From positions 209,414 through 273,413 of the forward strand of contig NZ_PIQX01000003.1 of NCBI RefSeq assembly GCF_003049085.1: a stretch of 64,000 bases of DNA, written 5' to 3'. The position numbers were made by a program, and so were the translations under genes. The stretch is from Campylobacter concisus. Its GTDB lineage: Bacteria; Campylobacterota; Campylobacteria; Campylobacterales; Campylobacteraceae. Positions 55,378 to 64,000 of this stretch are shown here, piece after piece. Within the stretch, counting starts at the first letter, position 1. Each line of letters starts with the position of its first letter. The notes under the pieces are model-generated. The model saw nothing but the letters and a program-made list of their open reading frames with translations, was not told the origin of the DNA and searched no databases.

Positions 55378-55800
55378 ATGCCAGAGTGGTTTATCTACGC
55401 AGCTCTTTCGGCTGTTTTTGCTGCACTTACAGCGATCTTTGCAAAGCTAGGCGTAAAGGACATTGACAGCGATTTTGCGACATTTATAAGAACGATCGTC
55501 GTCATTTTGATGCTTATTTTGCTTTTAAGCGTGGCTAAAAAATGGCAACCGCTAAGCTCGCTAAGTCCCAAAAACTGGCTCTTTCTCATACTAAGTGGCA
55601 TGGCGACTGGGCTTTCGTGGCTCATGTATTTTAAGGCAATGCAAGCAGGCAAGGTCTATCAAGTGGCACTGGTTGATAAATTTAGCGTTGTGCTGGCTAT
55701 CATTTTGGCTGTTATATTTCTTGGTGAGAGGCTAAATTTAAAAGAAATTTTAGCCGTTTGCCTTATCGTATCTGGCGTGTTTTTACTCATTTTTAAATAA
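55378..55800 (+). CDS. Half-size EamA/DMT-superfamily transporter
   Basis: A 140-residue membrane protein with five predicted segments, one EamA repeat: PEWFIYAALSAVFAALTAIFAKLGVKDID through LMYFKAMQAGKVYQVALVDKFSVVLAIILAVIFLGERLNLKEILA. Single-repeat DMT proteins normally work as homo- or heterodimers. A decayed copy with a nearly identical 3' end lies 3.5 kb downstream (59165-59398). The substrate is unknown. AAGGATAAAG precedes the ATG. Confidence 0.88.
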   Translation: MPEWFIYAALSAVFAALTAIFAKLGVKDIDSDFATFIRTIVVILMLILLLSVAKKWQPLSSLSPKNWLFLILSGMATGLSWLMYFKAMQAGKVYQVALVDKFSVVLAIILAVIFLGERLNLKEILAVCLIVSGVFLLIFK

Positions 55801-55896
55801 AATTTTCTGCATTATTCTTAAAATATATTTTTAATTTTAATTTGTAATTAATCAAATGCCCATAGAATTTGACAATTTCATTTTGAAGGGAGAAAT

Positions 55897-56472
55897 ATGA
55901 AAAAAATTATTCTATCAGCCATCGTAGCTTGTGCTGCATTTGGTGCAGGCATGAACTACACAGATGTCGTAAAGGACGTATATGCTGACGCAAACTCAGC
56001 TAAGAGCATAGGCAGACTGCTACCAACCAACGCAGTTGAAATTTTACAAACAAGCGGCGATAGAGCGCAGATCAAAGTAAAAGGCTATCAAAACCCAGCC
56101 GTTAGCAACGTAGTTTATTTTGCTGATGGCGCGAGGATCATCTCAGTAGCATTTGCAAAAACTGCACCTTTTGATATAAAAGTGATAAAAGAGGGCAAAA
56201 ACGGCAAATGGAACGAGGTAGAAACGACAGTTTTTGTTCAAAAAGATGGCTTTAGCACTGACGTAAATGCGATGTTTGCAAAAGCTGATAAGATGTATAA
56301 AGAGAGCTGTGGCGTTTGCCATGCGTTGCCTCAAACTACGCACTTTAACGCAAATCAATGGCCGTCACTTCTAAAATCAATGATCGGCAGAACCGCAATA
56401 GAGAAAAAAGACGAGTGGCTAGTTATCGAATATCTACAAAAACACTCATCTGACGTAAATTTAGGCAAATAA
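55897..56472 (+). CDS. Monohaem cytochrome c partner of the TorA-type reductase
   Basis: A 191-residue exported protein with signal peptide (ILSAIVACAAFGA). The N-terminal domain (about 20-120) is beta-rich and SH3-like (LLPTNAVEILQTSGDRAQIKVKGYQ). The C-terminal part has a single haem-binding CGVCH and a following helix with a Met (SLLKSMIG) as likely ligand. As I recall, the C. jejuni homologue pairs with a TMAO/DMSO reductase. It is nine bases before the reductase gene, so it is probably its electron donor. Confidence 0.87.
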   Translation: MKKIILSAIVACAAFGAGMNYTDVVKDVYADANSAKSIGRLLPTNAVEILQTSGDRAQIKVKGYQNPAVSNVVYFADGARIISVAFAKTAPFDIKVIKEGKNGKWNEVETTVFVQKDGFSTDVNAMFAKADKMYKESCGVCHALPQTTHFNANQWPSLLKSMIGRTAIEKKDEWLVIEYLQKHSSDVNLGK

Positions 56473-56481
56473 GGAGAAAAA

Positions 56482-59049
56482 ATGAACGAGAACAGACGAG
56501 ATTTTCTAAAAAAAGGTGCAACAGCGCTTGCAGCTACACCTTTGCTTTCAGGCGTAACAGCTTCAAATTTGTTTGCTGATGAGGTTAAAAAGGGCGTTGT
56601 AAAAAATGGCGAAACTCTTACAGCTGCTCACTGGGGTATGCTAAAAATTACAACCAAAAACGGCATCGCTGTAAAGTCAGAGCCTATCCAAAAGACAAGT
56701 GAAATTTACAATCCACTTCAACACTACACACCAGATATGATCTATAAAAGTCGTATCAAGCATACAATGGTAAGAAAGAGCTACCTAGAAAACCCAGACA
56801 GCCCAAAACCAGAGCTTCGCGGCATCGATGAGTGGGTCGAGGTGCCTTACGAAGAAGCGATCAAGCTAGTTGCTAAAGAGCTTAAAAAAACAAGAGCGCA
56901 AAAAGGTTTAGAGAGCGTTTTTGCAGGTAGCTACGGCTGGAAATCAAGCGGCAATGTGCATAACTCGAGAATTTTACTTCATAGATTTATGAACCTTAGT
57001 GGCGGCTTTGTTGGCTCGCTAGGGGACTATTCAACAGGCGCTAGCCAGATCATTATGCCTCACGTTGTGGGTAGTATCGAGGTCTATGAGCAGCAAACTA
57101 GCTGGCCAGTCGTGCTTGAAAACTCAAAAGTCGTAGTCATCTGGGGCGCAAACCCACTTGCGACACTTCGCATAGCTTGGACAGCGACTGATGAGCAAGG
57201 GTTTAAATACTTTGAAGAGCTAAAAAACAAAAAAGATATCAAAGTGATCGTGATCGATCCTATCAGATCTGAAACAGCGCAATACTTCGACAAAGCTCAG
57301 TGGATCGCTCCAGTGCCAAACACCGACACAGCGATGATGCTAGGTATGATGCACTACCTATATGAAAGTGGCAAATACGATAAAGAATTTATCGAAAACT
57401 ACACTTATGGCTTTGATAAATTCCTCCCATATCTACTAGGCAAGACAGACAACACTCCTAAAAATTTAGAGTGGGCGAGCAAAATTTGTGGTATCGACAA
57501 AGATATTTTAAAAGAGCTAGCTGATACATTTGTAAGCAACCGCACGATGCTAATGAGTGGCTGGGGTATGCAGCGCGCTCACCACGGCGAGCAACCACAC
57601 TGGGCGATGGTGACACTAGCTGCGATGATCGGTCAGATAGGCCTACCAGGTGGAGGCTTTGGCTTAAGCTACCACTACTCAAACGGCGGCGCACCAACAT
57701 GCAAAGGCGCAGTCATCGGCGGCGTAAATAGCGCGAGTGTGGGTAAATTTAACGAAAAAGGCGAGTTTATCGGCACTGATACGGGCGAATTTGACAAACA
57801 CGGTCGCTTCGTCGCAAAAGCAGCCGCAGTAGCAGGCACAGGTCAAAGCTGGCTACAAAAAGCAACCAACTACGCTTTCCCAGTAGCTCGTATCGCTGAT
57901 GCGTTGCTTCACCCTGGCAAAGTGATAGATCACGACGGCAAAAAGATCACCTACCCAGACATCGACTTTATCTACTGGGTCGGCGGCAACCCACTAGTTC
58001 ACCACCAAGATACTAATACAAATTTAAAAGCATGGAGAAAGCCAAGAACGGTTGTCGTTCACGAAGCTTACTGGACACCGACAGCAAAAATGGCTGATAT
58101 CGTCTTTCCAGTCACCACAGAGTACGAGAGAAACGACATTACGATGACTGGGGACTACTCAAACATGAACATCGTGCCAATGAAGCAAGTCGTTGAGAAA
58201 TACCACGAGGCAAGAGACGATTATCAAATTTTCATCGATCTTTGTAAGGCTTATGCTAAAAATTTAGTAATTGCCTACACAGATAACGGCAAGGATGAGT
58301 TTGACTGGATCAAAGAGTACTATGACGCAGCCTACGCTCAGGTCAAGGCTGTGCCAGAGCTAACTACTGATATGAAGCCATTTGAAGAGTTTTGGAATGA
58401 AAACAAACCAGTCACATTTGCCTCATCTCAAGATAGTGATAATTGGGTAAGACTTGGCGAGTTTAGAGAAGATCCTGTGCTAAACGCTCTTGGAACGCCT
58501 AGCGGTCTTATCGAAATTTACTCAGATACGATCGAGAAAATGGGCTATGATGACTGCAAGGCGCATCCAACTTGGTTTGAGCCGATCGAGTGGCTAGGCA
58601 TGAAAGACAAACCTGCAAAATACCACATGATAAGCGCTCACCCAACTGACCGCTTGCACTCACAGCTAAGCCAAACTTCACTTCGTGACAAGTATGCTAT
58701 CGCTAACCGTGAGCCAGTGTGGATAAACGAAAATGACGCAAAAGAGCTTGGCGTAAAAACAGGTGATTTGGTGTGTGTATTTAACGCTCGTGGCGAGGTT
58801 TTGGCAGGTGCTCATGTCACTAAAAACATCAAAGAGGGCGTTGTAAAACTAGCTGAGGGCGCTTGGTATGACGGCTTTGATAGTGGCATCTGCAAAAATG
58901 GCTCTGCAAACGTGCTAACCATAGATATCCCAACAAGCAAGCTAGCAAACGGCAACATCAGCCATACAGCTCTTGTAAATATCGAGAAATATAAGGGCGA
59001 CGAGGCGTTAAAGCTCACAGCTTTTGCTGAGCCAAAAATTTCTAAATAA
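56482..59049 (+). CDS. torA: Periplasmic TorA/BisC-type molybdopterin reductase (TMAO/DMSO type)
   Basis: A 855-residue reductase with a Tat signal peptide (NRRDFLKKGATALAATPLL; RR motif). No N-terminal Fe-S CxxC motif is present, so it is the single-cofactor, bis-MGD form. GDYSTGASQ (near residue 185) contains the Ser ligand to molybdenum typical of the DMSO reductase family. EAYWTPTAKMADIVFPVTTEYERNDI and GAWYDGFD are family landmarks. Electron supply is presumably from the upstream cytochrome. TMAO, DMSO or sulphoxides are the probable substrates. Confidence 0.92.
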   Translation: MNENRRDFLKKGATALAATPLLSGVTASNLFADEVKKGVVKNGETLTAAHWGMLKITTKNGIAVKSEPIQKTSEIYNPLQHYTPDMIYKSRIKHTMVRKSYLENPDSPKPELRGIDEWVEVPYEEAIKLVAKELKKTRAQKGLESVFAGSYGWKSSGNVHNSRILLHRFMNLSGGFVGSLGDYSTGASQIIMPHVVGSIEVYEQQTSWPVVLENSKVVVIWGANPLATLRIAWTATDEQGFKYFEELKNKKDIKVIVIDPIRSETAQYFDKAQWIAPVPNTDTAMMLGMMHYLYESGKYDKEFIENYTYGFDKFLPYLLGKTDNTPKNLEWASKICGIDKDILKELADTFVSNRTMLMSGWGMQRAHHGEQPHWAMVTLAAMIGQIGLPGGGFGLSYHYSNGGAPTCKGAVIGGVNSASVGKFNEKGEFIGTDTGEFDKHGRFVAKAAAVAGTGQSWLQKATNYAFPVARIADALLHPGKVIDHDGKKITYPDIDFIYWVGGNPLVHHQDTNTNLKAWRKPRTVVVHEAYWTPTAKMADIVFPVTTEYERNDITMTGDYSNMNIVPMKQVVEKYHEARDDYQIFIDLCKAYAKNLVIAYTDNGKDEFDWIKEYYDAAYAQVKAVPELTTDMKPFEEFWNENKPVTFASSQDSDNWVRLGEFREDPVLNALGTPSGLIEIYSDTIEKMGYDDCKAHPTWFEPIEWLGMKDKPAKYHMISAHPTDRLHSQLSQTSLRDKYAIANREPVWINENDAKELGVKTGDLVCVFNARGEVLAGAHVTKNIKEGVVKLAEGAWYDGFDSGICKNGSANVLTIDIPTSKLANGNISHTALVNIEKYKGDEALKLTAFAEPKISK

Positions 59050-59051
59050 TA

Positions 59052-59083
59052 TTAAAAGCAGGGGAACTTTCTCCTGCTTTTAA
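59052..59083 (+). terminator. Terminator after the TorA-type reductase
   Basis: Perfect 11-bp stem (TTAAAAGCAGG / CCTGCTTTTAA) with a 10-base loop, just past the reductase stop codon. Confidence 0.75.
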
Positions 59084-59164
59084 ACTTAAAATTTAAAATA
59101 AATCTACTACTCACAAAAGCTTAAATTTATATTGAAGCCTATAGCTTTATAAATTTTTTATTTT

Positions 59165-59398
59165 GCAATTATATTTGTAAAACTTGACGTAAAGGATATC
59201 ACCACTGTGTTATTTTGTCCTGTGTGTTTTAAAGAAATACAAACAAGTAATGCCTATCAAGTGGCGCTGGTTGATAAATTTAGCGTTGTGCTGGCTATCA
59301 TTTTGGCTGTCATCTTTCTTGGTGAGAGGTTAAATTTAAAAGAAATTTTAGCCATTTGCCTTATTATTTCAGGCGTTGTTTTATTGATTTTCAAGTAA
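59165..59398 (+). pseudogene. Decayed copy of the EamA half-transporter
   Basis: From about 59165 the frame reads AIIFVKLDVKDI (compare TAIFAKLGVKDI in the intact gene at 55378), then a large internal deletion, FKEIQTSNA, and YQVALVDKFSVVLAIILAVI onward, matching the intact gene to its stop. The start and the first helices are missing: an in-frame TAA at 59150-59152 stands before it and no credible start exists (an internal ATG is absent; a TTA/GTG exists only in the altered part). Base identity over the last 140 bases is high. It is a broken duplicate of the EamA gene. Confidence 0.82.
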
Positions 59399-59566
59399 AA
59401 ATTTATACTCTATATCTGGCTAAAGACCAAAAAGCAAAACTAGCTTATTTAATGGCATTTTGTGATCTAAAATTTATTCAAAAATTTTTAATTATCAAGA
59501 TATCTTTATTAATTTTTAAAAAGCATTAAATAGAGGGTAAATTTAATACTAATTTTAATTCTTTTT

Positions 59567-59572
59567 CGATAA
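59567..59572 (+). promoter_or_regulatory. Possible sigma-28 -10 (CGATAA) before the first chemoreceptor
   Basis: TTCGATAAAT lies 35 bases before the ATG, and TTTAAT occurs upstream in roughly the -35 place (59542). Campylobacter sigma-28 promoters use CGAT-type -10 boxes. The match is partial. Confidence 0.3.
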
Positions 59573-59606
59573 ATTAAAGCGATTATAACTTTTTAAAGGA
59601 GGAAAG

Positions 59607-61574
59607 ATGAAGTCCATAACTTCAAAGATAGCGATGATTATCATCTCATTGCTAGTTATTTCGTTTGCTGCTATTTCAGCAGTCAGCTACTATACAGCGG
59701 AAAGTAAGGTAGTAGAGTTGGTCAGCCAGACCCAGGATCAGATTCTAAGTGACATCAAAGCTACTACGGATTCTTTTTTTGAAGATTATTTAGAAGTTGC
59801 CAAAAAGTCTGCTTCAGATATAGCACAAATACCAAATAATGATGACTCGTACATGGAAAAAACAAAAATGCAAAAAGAAAGCGTTAGTCATCTAGTTACT
59901 GATATTTTTTATGGTCGCGAGAGTGATGGACATTTTTTCCAATCAGATGGAACTAGAACAACTCCAGCCGATAACTACGATCCTAGAACTAGAGGCTGGT
60001 ATAAAGCAGCAAAGAGTGCAAATGGTGCTATATATACCGAACCTTACAAAGCTGCCTTGTCTAATGCTTTAGTAATTAGCTTTGCCGCTCCAGTAAATAA
60101 AAATGGAAATTTTGATGGTGTTTTGGGGCTTGATTTAAATATAGATGCTTTAAGTAAAAAAATTCTCGAAATGGGTAAAACGAAATACGGTTACGTCTTT
60201 TTAATGAACAAAGACGGCTTAATGCTAATGCACAATGACCCAAACAATGTTGGTAAAACCGTTCCTGCTAGCAAATATATTGCTGAGGTTTTTGCAGCTA
60301 AAAAATTTGATGAAAATGGACTTATCCCTTATACAAACTATAAAGGCGAAAACGTAACTGCTAAAGTCCTTCCTATAAATGATCAGGGCTGGCTGGCCGT
60401 AGCCGCTATCGGAGCAGATACTTTTTCGTCTAATACCTTACCTTTATTAAAAGCTCAAATAATCCTAGCCGTAGCTTTTATAGTCATACTTTCGGCTATC
60501 GTATTTACTCTTCTTAAAAAATCCCTTAGCCCTATTAGAACTATTCAAACCAAGCTTGAAGACGCGTTTAAATTCATCACCTACGAAACCCCTAACGCTC
60601 CGGAAAAGCTAGTAGTAACTACCAAAGACGAATTCGGCAGAATGAGCGAATCTATTAACGATAATATAGAAAAAGTCCTTAACGGCGTTAAAAAAGACAG
60701 CGCCTTAATAGAGGAGATGAACGGTATAGCAAATCTCATGATAAAAGGACACATGGGGGCTAAGATTAACTCCGTCCCTAATAATCCGGCTTTAGTTCAG
60801 TTAAAAGATCTGCTAAATAAATTCTTTGCGTCAATTTCTGAAAATTTAAAAGGAATAGCGGTAGTTTTAGCTTCTTACAATAAAAACGACTACACTCCTA
60901 GACTAGAGCTAAAACCGGAGCTTGAAAGCGATCTAAGAGATATGATAGTAGGCCTTCAAAGCGCGGGCGACGCCGTAAGCAATATGCTAAGGGAAAATTT
61001 AAAAGAAGCTCAGGTCCTAGAAGAAAAAGCCAAAATCCTAGCAGAATCTATGAGAACCCTAACCGACGGAGCCCATAAGCAAGCCGATTCCATACAAGAA
61101 AGCGCGGCGGCTATAGAAGAGATGAGCAGTTCTATGAACGCTATTAGCCAAAAGGCTAGCGACGTAACTAGACAAAGCGAAGAGATTAAAAATATCATCG
61201 TTATTATTAGAGATATAGCCGATCAAACAAATTTACTTGCTCTAAACGCCGCTATCGAAGCGGCACGCGCCGGCGAGCACGGCAGAGGGTTTGCCGTAGT
61301 CGCCGACGAGGTTAGAAAACTAGCAGAGCGAACTCAAAAATCACTTGGCGAGATCGAAGCTAACGCAAATGTTTTAGCTCAAAGCATTAATGAGATGAGT
61401 GAAAGCATCAGAGAGCAAAGCGAAGGCATAAATATGATAAATCAAAGCGTAAGTCAGATCGACAGTATTACAAAACAAAATATTAATATTGTTGGTACAA
61501 CAAATGAAATTACTGACCAAATAGATGAAATGGCTAAGACGATAGTAGCCGACGTTAGAAAGAATAAATTTTAA
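59607..61574 (+). CDS. Methyl-accepting chemotaxis protein with dCache sensor (amino-acid motif)
   Basis: A 655-residue receptor: TM1 (about 8-28), periplasmic dCache domain (about 35-280), TM2 (about 283-303), HAMP-like region, then the cytoplasmic signalling helix with [20 protein letters not shown] and [19 protein letters not shown]. The sensor contains Y124, R129, W131, Y147 and D176, with the exact spacing I recall for the amino-acid-binding dCache motif (PctA type). There is no C-terminal CheR-docking pentapeptide (ends RKNKF). Codon choice changes sharply at about 60390-61360 (see findings). Confidence 0.93.
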   Translation: MKSITSKIAMIIISLLVISFAAISAVSYYTAESKVVELVSQTQDQILSDIKATTDSFFEDYLEVAKKSASDIAQIPNNDDSYMEKTKMQKESVSHLVTDIFYGRESDGHFFQSDGTRTTPADNYDPRTRGWYKAAKSANGAIYTEPYKAALSNALVISFAAPVNKNGNFDGVLGLDLNIDALSKKILEMGKTKYGYVFLMNKDGLMLMHNDPNNVGKTVPASKYIAEVFAAKKFDENGLIPYTNYKGENVTAKVLPINDQGWLAVAAIGADTFSSNTLPLLKAQIILAVAFIVILSAIVFTLLKKSLSPIRTIQTKLEDAFKFITYETPNAPEKLVVTTKDEFGRMSESINDNIEKVLNGVKKDSALIEEMNGIANLMIKGHMGAKINSVPNNPALVQLKDLLNKFFASISENLKGIAVVLASYNKNDYTPRLELKPELESDLRDMIVGLQSAGDAVSNMLRENLKEAQVLEEKAKILAESMRTLTDGAHKQADSIQESAAAIEEMSSSMNAISQKASDVTRQSEEIKNIIVIIRDIADQTNLLALNAAIEAARAGEHGRGFAVVADEVRKLAERTQKSLGEIEANANVLAQSINEMSESIREQSEGINMINQSVSQIDSITKQNINIVGTTNEITDQIDEMAKTIVADVRKNKF

Positions 61575-61584
61575 TCTTAGAGCC

Positions 61585-61613
61585 GAATTTAGGGGTTTGC
61601 CTCCCCTAAATTC
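61585..61613 (+). terminator. Terminator after the first chemoreceptor
   Basis: Perfect 11-bp stem (GAATTTAGGGG / CCCCTAAATTC) with a 7-base loop, followed by TAATTTT, 11 bases after the stop. Confidence 0.78.
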
Positions 61614-61770
61614 TAATTTTATTTAGCTGATTTTAACTACCTAAAATGAAAAAATAATTCAAAATTATTATTTAATGTATACATCACTATTTTGTAATTA
61701 ATATTATTTAAGACTATTTAATATAAAAAAATATAAAATCGTATCTTAATTTTTTGTAAAAGGAAAGTAA

Positions 61771-63723
61771 ATGCGCTCGATTGCAAACAAAATATCTTTA
61801 ATGCTCATACTGGCATTATTCATATCATTCTCACTAATATCTTTAGCCAGCTACAATACAGCTCATGATAAAGCCATTGAGTTAGTAATACAAACTCAAA
61901 AGCAAATTTTAAAAGATGTGAAAATCACACTAAATAGCTTTTTTACCAATAATCAGTATGCTATAGAGAAAATGGCTGAGACTCTTAGTAAGATAAGCGA
62001 GAAAAGTGATGGCTCGATGAATGCTGATGGTATAAATTTAGCTTTATCTCAAGCAAAAGCTATATCTGGAAAAGAGATCACTCTTGTTTATGCTGGATAT
62101 GAGGATGGGGCTATGTTTAGATCAAATGGGCAAAATAAAGCTGGATACGATCCAAGAGTTAGAGGATGGTATAAACAAGTTAAAGCCGAGAATAAACCAA
62201 TATATACTGATCCATATATGGCAGCTTCATTAAATGCGATGGTTATAACTTTTGCTGCACCTATTAAAAATATTGGAGTTACGGGTATAGATGCATCTAT
62301 TGAGGAGTTGAGCAATAATATATCGCAAATTAGTAAGACTGAATACAGCTATGCTTTTGTTGCAGATCAAAATGGCAACATTATAATGCACCCAAATAAA
62401 GAATTAGTTGGTAAACCTCACGAGATCGCTAAAAGCCTGATAAAACAATATAATGAAAAGAAATTTGATGAAAATGGATTAATAGCATATAAAAATACAA
62501 AAGGCGAAGATGTCTATGCTTATATGTTAGAGATAAATGACAAAGGTTGGTTGGCAATAACAGCAATGGATCAAAATATCTTTAGCTCGCATACTTTGCC
62601 TATTTTAAAAGTTCAGATTATTTTAGCCTTTATATTTATAGTTGTCTTGTCTGCGTTTGTATATTTCTTGCTAAAAAGATCGCTTAATCCTATTAAAACT
62701 ATTACAGATGCTTTGGTTAGTTTCTTTAGATTTTTAAATTTTGAGATAAAAGAGCCAGTTGTTTCAAAGGTGGCAACAAAAGATGAATTTGGCGTAATGA
62801 GCAAACTAATAAATGATAATATTGCTAAAATTTTTGACAATGCCGATCAAGACTCTAGAGTGGTATCTCAATCTGTTGAGACTGCAAAGGCGATAGAAAA
62901 TGGAAATTTAAAAGCAAGGATAGTAGATGTTCCAGCTAATCCAAAGCTAATCGAATTAAAAGATGTCTTAAATAAAATGCTAGATGTTTTGGAAAAAAGA
63001 GTCGGTAGCGATTTAAATATGATCCAAAAAACTTTTAATGATTTTAGAAATTCTGATTTTACTTCAAGAATTTTGGATGCCAAAGGCAATGTCGAACTAG
63101 TAACAAATGAGCTTGGCGAAGAGATAGCTAATATGCTTGCGTTTAACTTAAAACAAGCACAATTCTTAGAAGAAAAAGCCAAAAATTTAGATGTATCAAT
63201 GAAGCAAGTAACTCAAGGTGCTAGCACACAGGCAAATTCTCTTCAAGAAAGTGCTGCTGCTATCGAGCAAATGAGTAGCTCAATGAGCGCAATTAGTCAA
63301 AAGACTGTAGATGTTATAAAACAATCTGAAGAGATTAAAAATATCATCGTTATTATTAGAGATATTGCAGATCAAACCAATCTACTTGCTCTAAACGCCG
63401 CTATCGAGGCAGCGCGTGCTGGTGAGCATGGACGAGGTTTTGCTGTAGTTGCGGATGAGGTTAGAAAACTAGCTGAGCGAACTCAAAAATCACTTGGCGA
63501 GATCGAAACTAATGCAAATATACTTACTCAAAGCATTAACGAGATGAGCGAGAGCATCAGAGAGCAAAGCGAAGGCATAAATATGATAAATCAAAGTGTA
63601 AGCCAGATAGATAGCATTACAAAGCAAAATGTTGATATCGTGAGCTCAACGAACGAAATCACCGCCCAAATCGATGAAATGGCTAAGACAATAGTAGCTG
63701 ATGTTAAAAAGAATAAATTTTAA
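61771..63723 (+). CDS. Methyl-accepting chemotaxis protein with dCache sensor, paralogue of the preceding receptor
   Basis: A 650-residue receptor with the same layout: TM1 (about 8-28), dCache sensor, TM2 (about 280-300), and the highly conserved hairpin tip. Its sensor also shows the five residues of the amino-acid dCache motif: Y126, R131, W133, Y149 and D174, with the last spacing four residues shorter because of a loop deletion. The last 200 residues are nearly identical to the first receptor's, while the sensors differ, so ligand range probably differs. Upstream AAAGGAAAG is the ribosome-binding site. Confidence 0.93.
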   Translation: MRSIANKISLMLILALFISFSLISLASYNTAHDKAIELVIQTQKQILKDVKITLNSFFTNNQYAIEKMAETLSKISEKSDGSMNADGINLALSQAKAISGKEITLVYAGYEDGAMFRSNGQNKAGYDPRVRGWYKQVKAENKPIYTDPYMAASLNAMVITFAAPIKNIGVTGIDASIEELSNNISQISKTEYSYAFVADQNGNIIMHPNKELVGKPHEIAKSLIKQYNEKKFDENGLIAYKNTKGEDVYAYMLEINDKGWLAITAMDQNIFSSHTLPILKVQIILAFIFIVVLSAFVYFLLKRSLNPIKTITDALVSFFRFLNFEIKEPVVSKVATKDEFGVMSKLINDNIAKIFDNADQDSRVVSQSVETAKAIENGNLKARIVDVPANPKLIELKDVLNKMLDVLEKRVGSDLNMIQKTFNDFRNSDFTSRILDAKGNVELVTNELGEEIANMLAFNLKQAQFLEEKAKNLDVSMKQVTQGASTQANSLQESAAAIEQMSSSMSAISQKTVDVIKQSEEIKNIIVIIRDIADQTNLLALNAAIEAARAGEHGRGFAVVADEVRKLAERTQKSLGEIETNANILTQSINEMSESIREQSEGINMINQSVSQIDSITKQNVDIVSSTNEITAQIDEMAKTIVADVKKNKF

Positions 63724-64000
63724 CCTTGCGGCTTGATATTTAAAATTTTATTAATATTTCATCCTCAAAATTTGAGGATGAAAATAACTCCTTTTTTATC
63801 TCTAATCTTAAAATTATTTTTTATTTTATAAATATAATAAAATTTTTTAAAATTATCTAATTTTTATAGCTTTGCAGTGATATTACTAGTTAAATTTTTA
63901 TAGGTTATGTTTGCCACAATGTAATGAAAATTATTAGAATTTATCCTTGCAATTATTGATATTTCAGTAAGAAGATAAAATTTTTAATAATACTTTATGT
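63724..64000. other. AT-rich non-coding end of window
   Basis: After the second chemoreceptor only AT-rich spacer is seen apart from the terminator at 63757-63783. No ORF or RNA gene is recognisable up to the window edge. Confidence 0.5.
63757..63783 (+). terminator. Terminator after the second chemoreceptor
   Basis: A 27-base palindrome (arms TTTCATCCTCAAA and complement, one central A) about 34 bases after the stop. It can form a long hairpin and is followed by ATAACTCCTTTTTT. Confidence 0.7.

Noticed and set aside
1..64000. CRISPR arrays, rRNA, tRNA, prophage or insertion sequences
   Set aside because: No regularly spaced repeats, cloverleaf-like sequences with CCA ends, transposase motifs or phage genes were recognised by reading; tRNAscan, Infernal and ISfinder runs would be needed to exclude them fully.

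Overview
The window is chromosomal DNA of an epsilonproteobacterium (Campylobacterota), almost certainly a Campylobacter of the C. concisus/curvus/showae type. The evidence is the low-GC coding style, the futalosine menaquinone enzyme MqnC, FliW, a stand-alone FlhB C-terminal homologue (FlhX), a receiver-less CheB beside CheR, and gene orders I recall from C. jejuni: rpiB-apt-dedA-pepA-ychF, folD/lepB beside the hemL-MFS-FliK/FlhX run, fliW-bamD-lon, and a monohaem cytochrome next to a TorA-type reductase. I saw no rRNA, tRNA, CRISPR array, prophage or insertion sequence. The species is an inference.

Layout. 1-1753 (+): a 5'-truncated metallophosphoesterase and psd. 1754-2206: no intact gene, but a likely decayed minus-strand gene. 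2207-6690 (-): the tight operon rpiB, coiled-coil membrane protein, apt, dedA, pepA, ychF. 6800-8185 (+): a DUF4139 protein, convergent with folD-lepB-M50 protease (8204-10618, -). 10702-16520 (+): an overlapping run of cytochrome c, hemL, two small membrane proteins, an MFS carrier, a FliK-like protein and FlhX. 16633-18013 (+): cheB' and cheR. 18062-20939 (-): an MFS carrier and two NlpE-like lipoproteins. 21020-22323 (+): an SPFH/NfeD pair. 22345-22557 (-): a Cys/His/Met-rich lipoprotein. 22690-26773 (+): mqnC, an M16-fold protein lacking its zinc motif, and recG. 27143-29982 (-): an iron-complex-type ABC importer, divergent from the quinol nitric oxide reductase and a DUF1523 protein (30200-33045, +). 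33522-34049 (-): hpf. 34130-40471 (-): a 1405-residue exoprotein with three pseudopilin-like proteins, the most unusual unit here. 40532-44101: fliW (-), then bamD and lon (+). 44364-44822 (-): ogt. 44948-53580 (+): acnB, ankyrin protein, SDR, NhaC, trmA, ilvA. 53684-59049 (+): DUF4230 protein, Dyp peroxidase, EamA half-transporter, cytochrome and TorA-type reductase, followed by a decayed EamA copy. 59607-63723 (+): two tandem chemoreceptors.

How the genes fit together. Several encode anaerobic or microaerobic respiration and its defence: menaquinone synthesis, a TMAO/DMSO-type reductase with its cytochrome, NO detoxification with a CRP/FNR-like palindrome upstream, and a haem-step enzyme. 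A second theme is motility and sensing: FliW, FliK-like protein, FlhX, CheB'/CheR, and two dCache chemoreceptors that both carry the residues of the amino-acid-binding dCache motif. A third is envelope biology: signal peptidase, BamD, NlpE-like lipoproteins and the pseudopilin module. That module resembles the mshD-O-P-Q part of MSHA pilus loci, with the large MshQ-like gene moved to the front and no assembly ATPase, platform protein or secretin in the window.

Start codons were chosen by eye from ribosome-binding sites, family N-termini and stop/start overlaps. Several are GTG or TTG, and these are noted.
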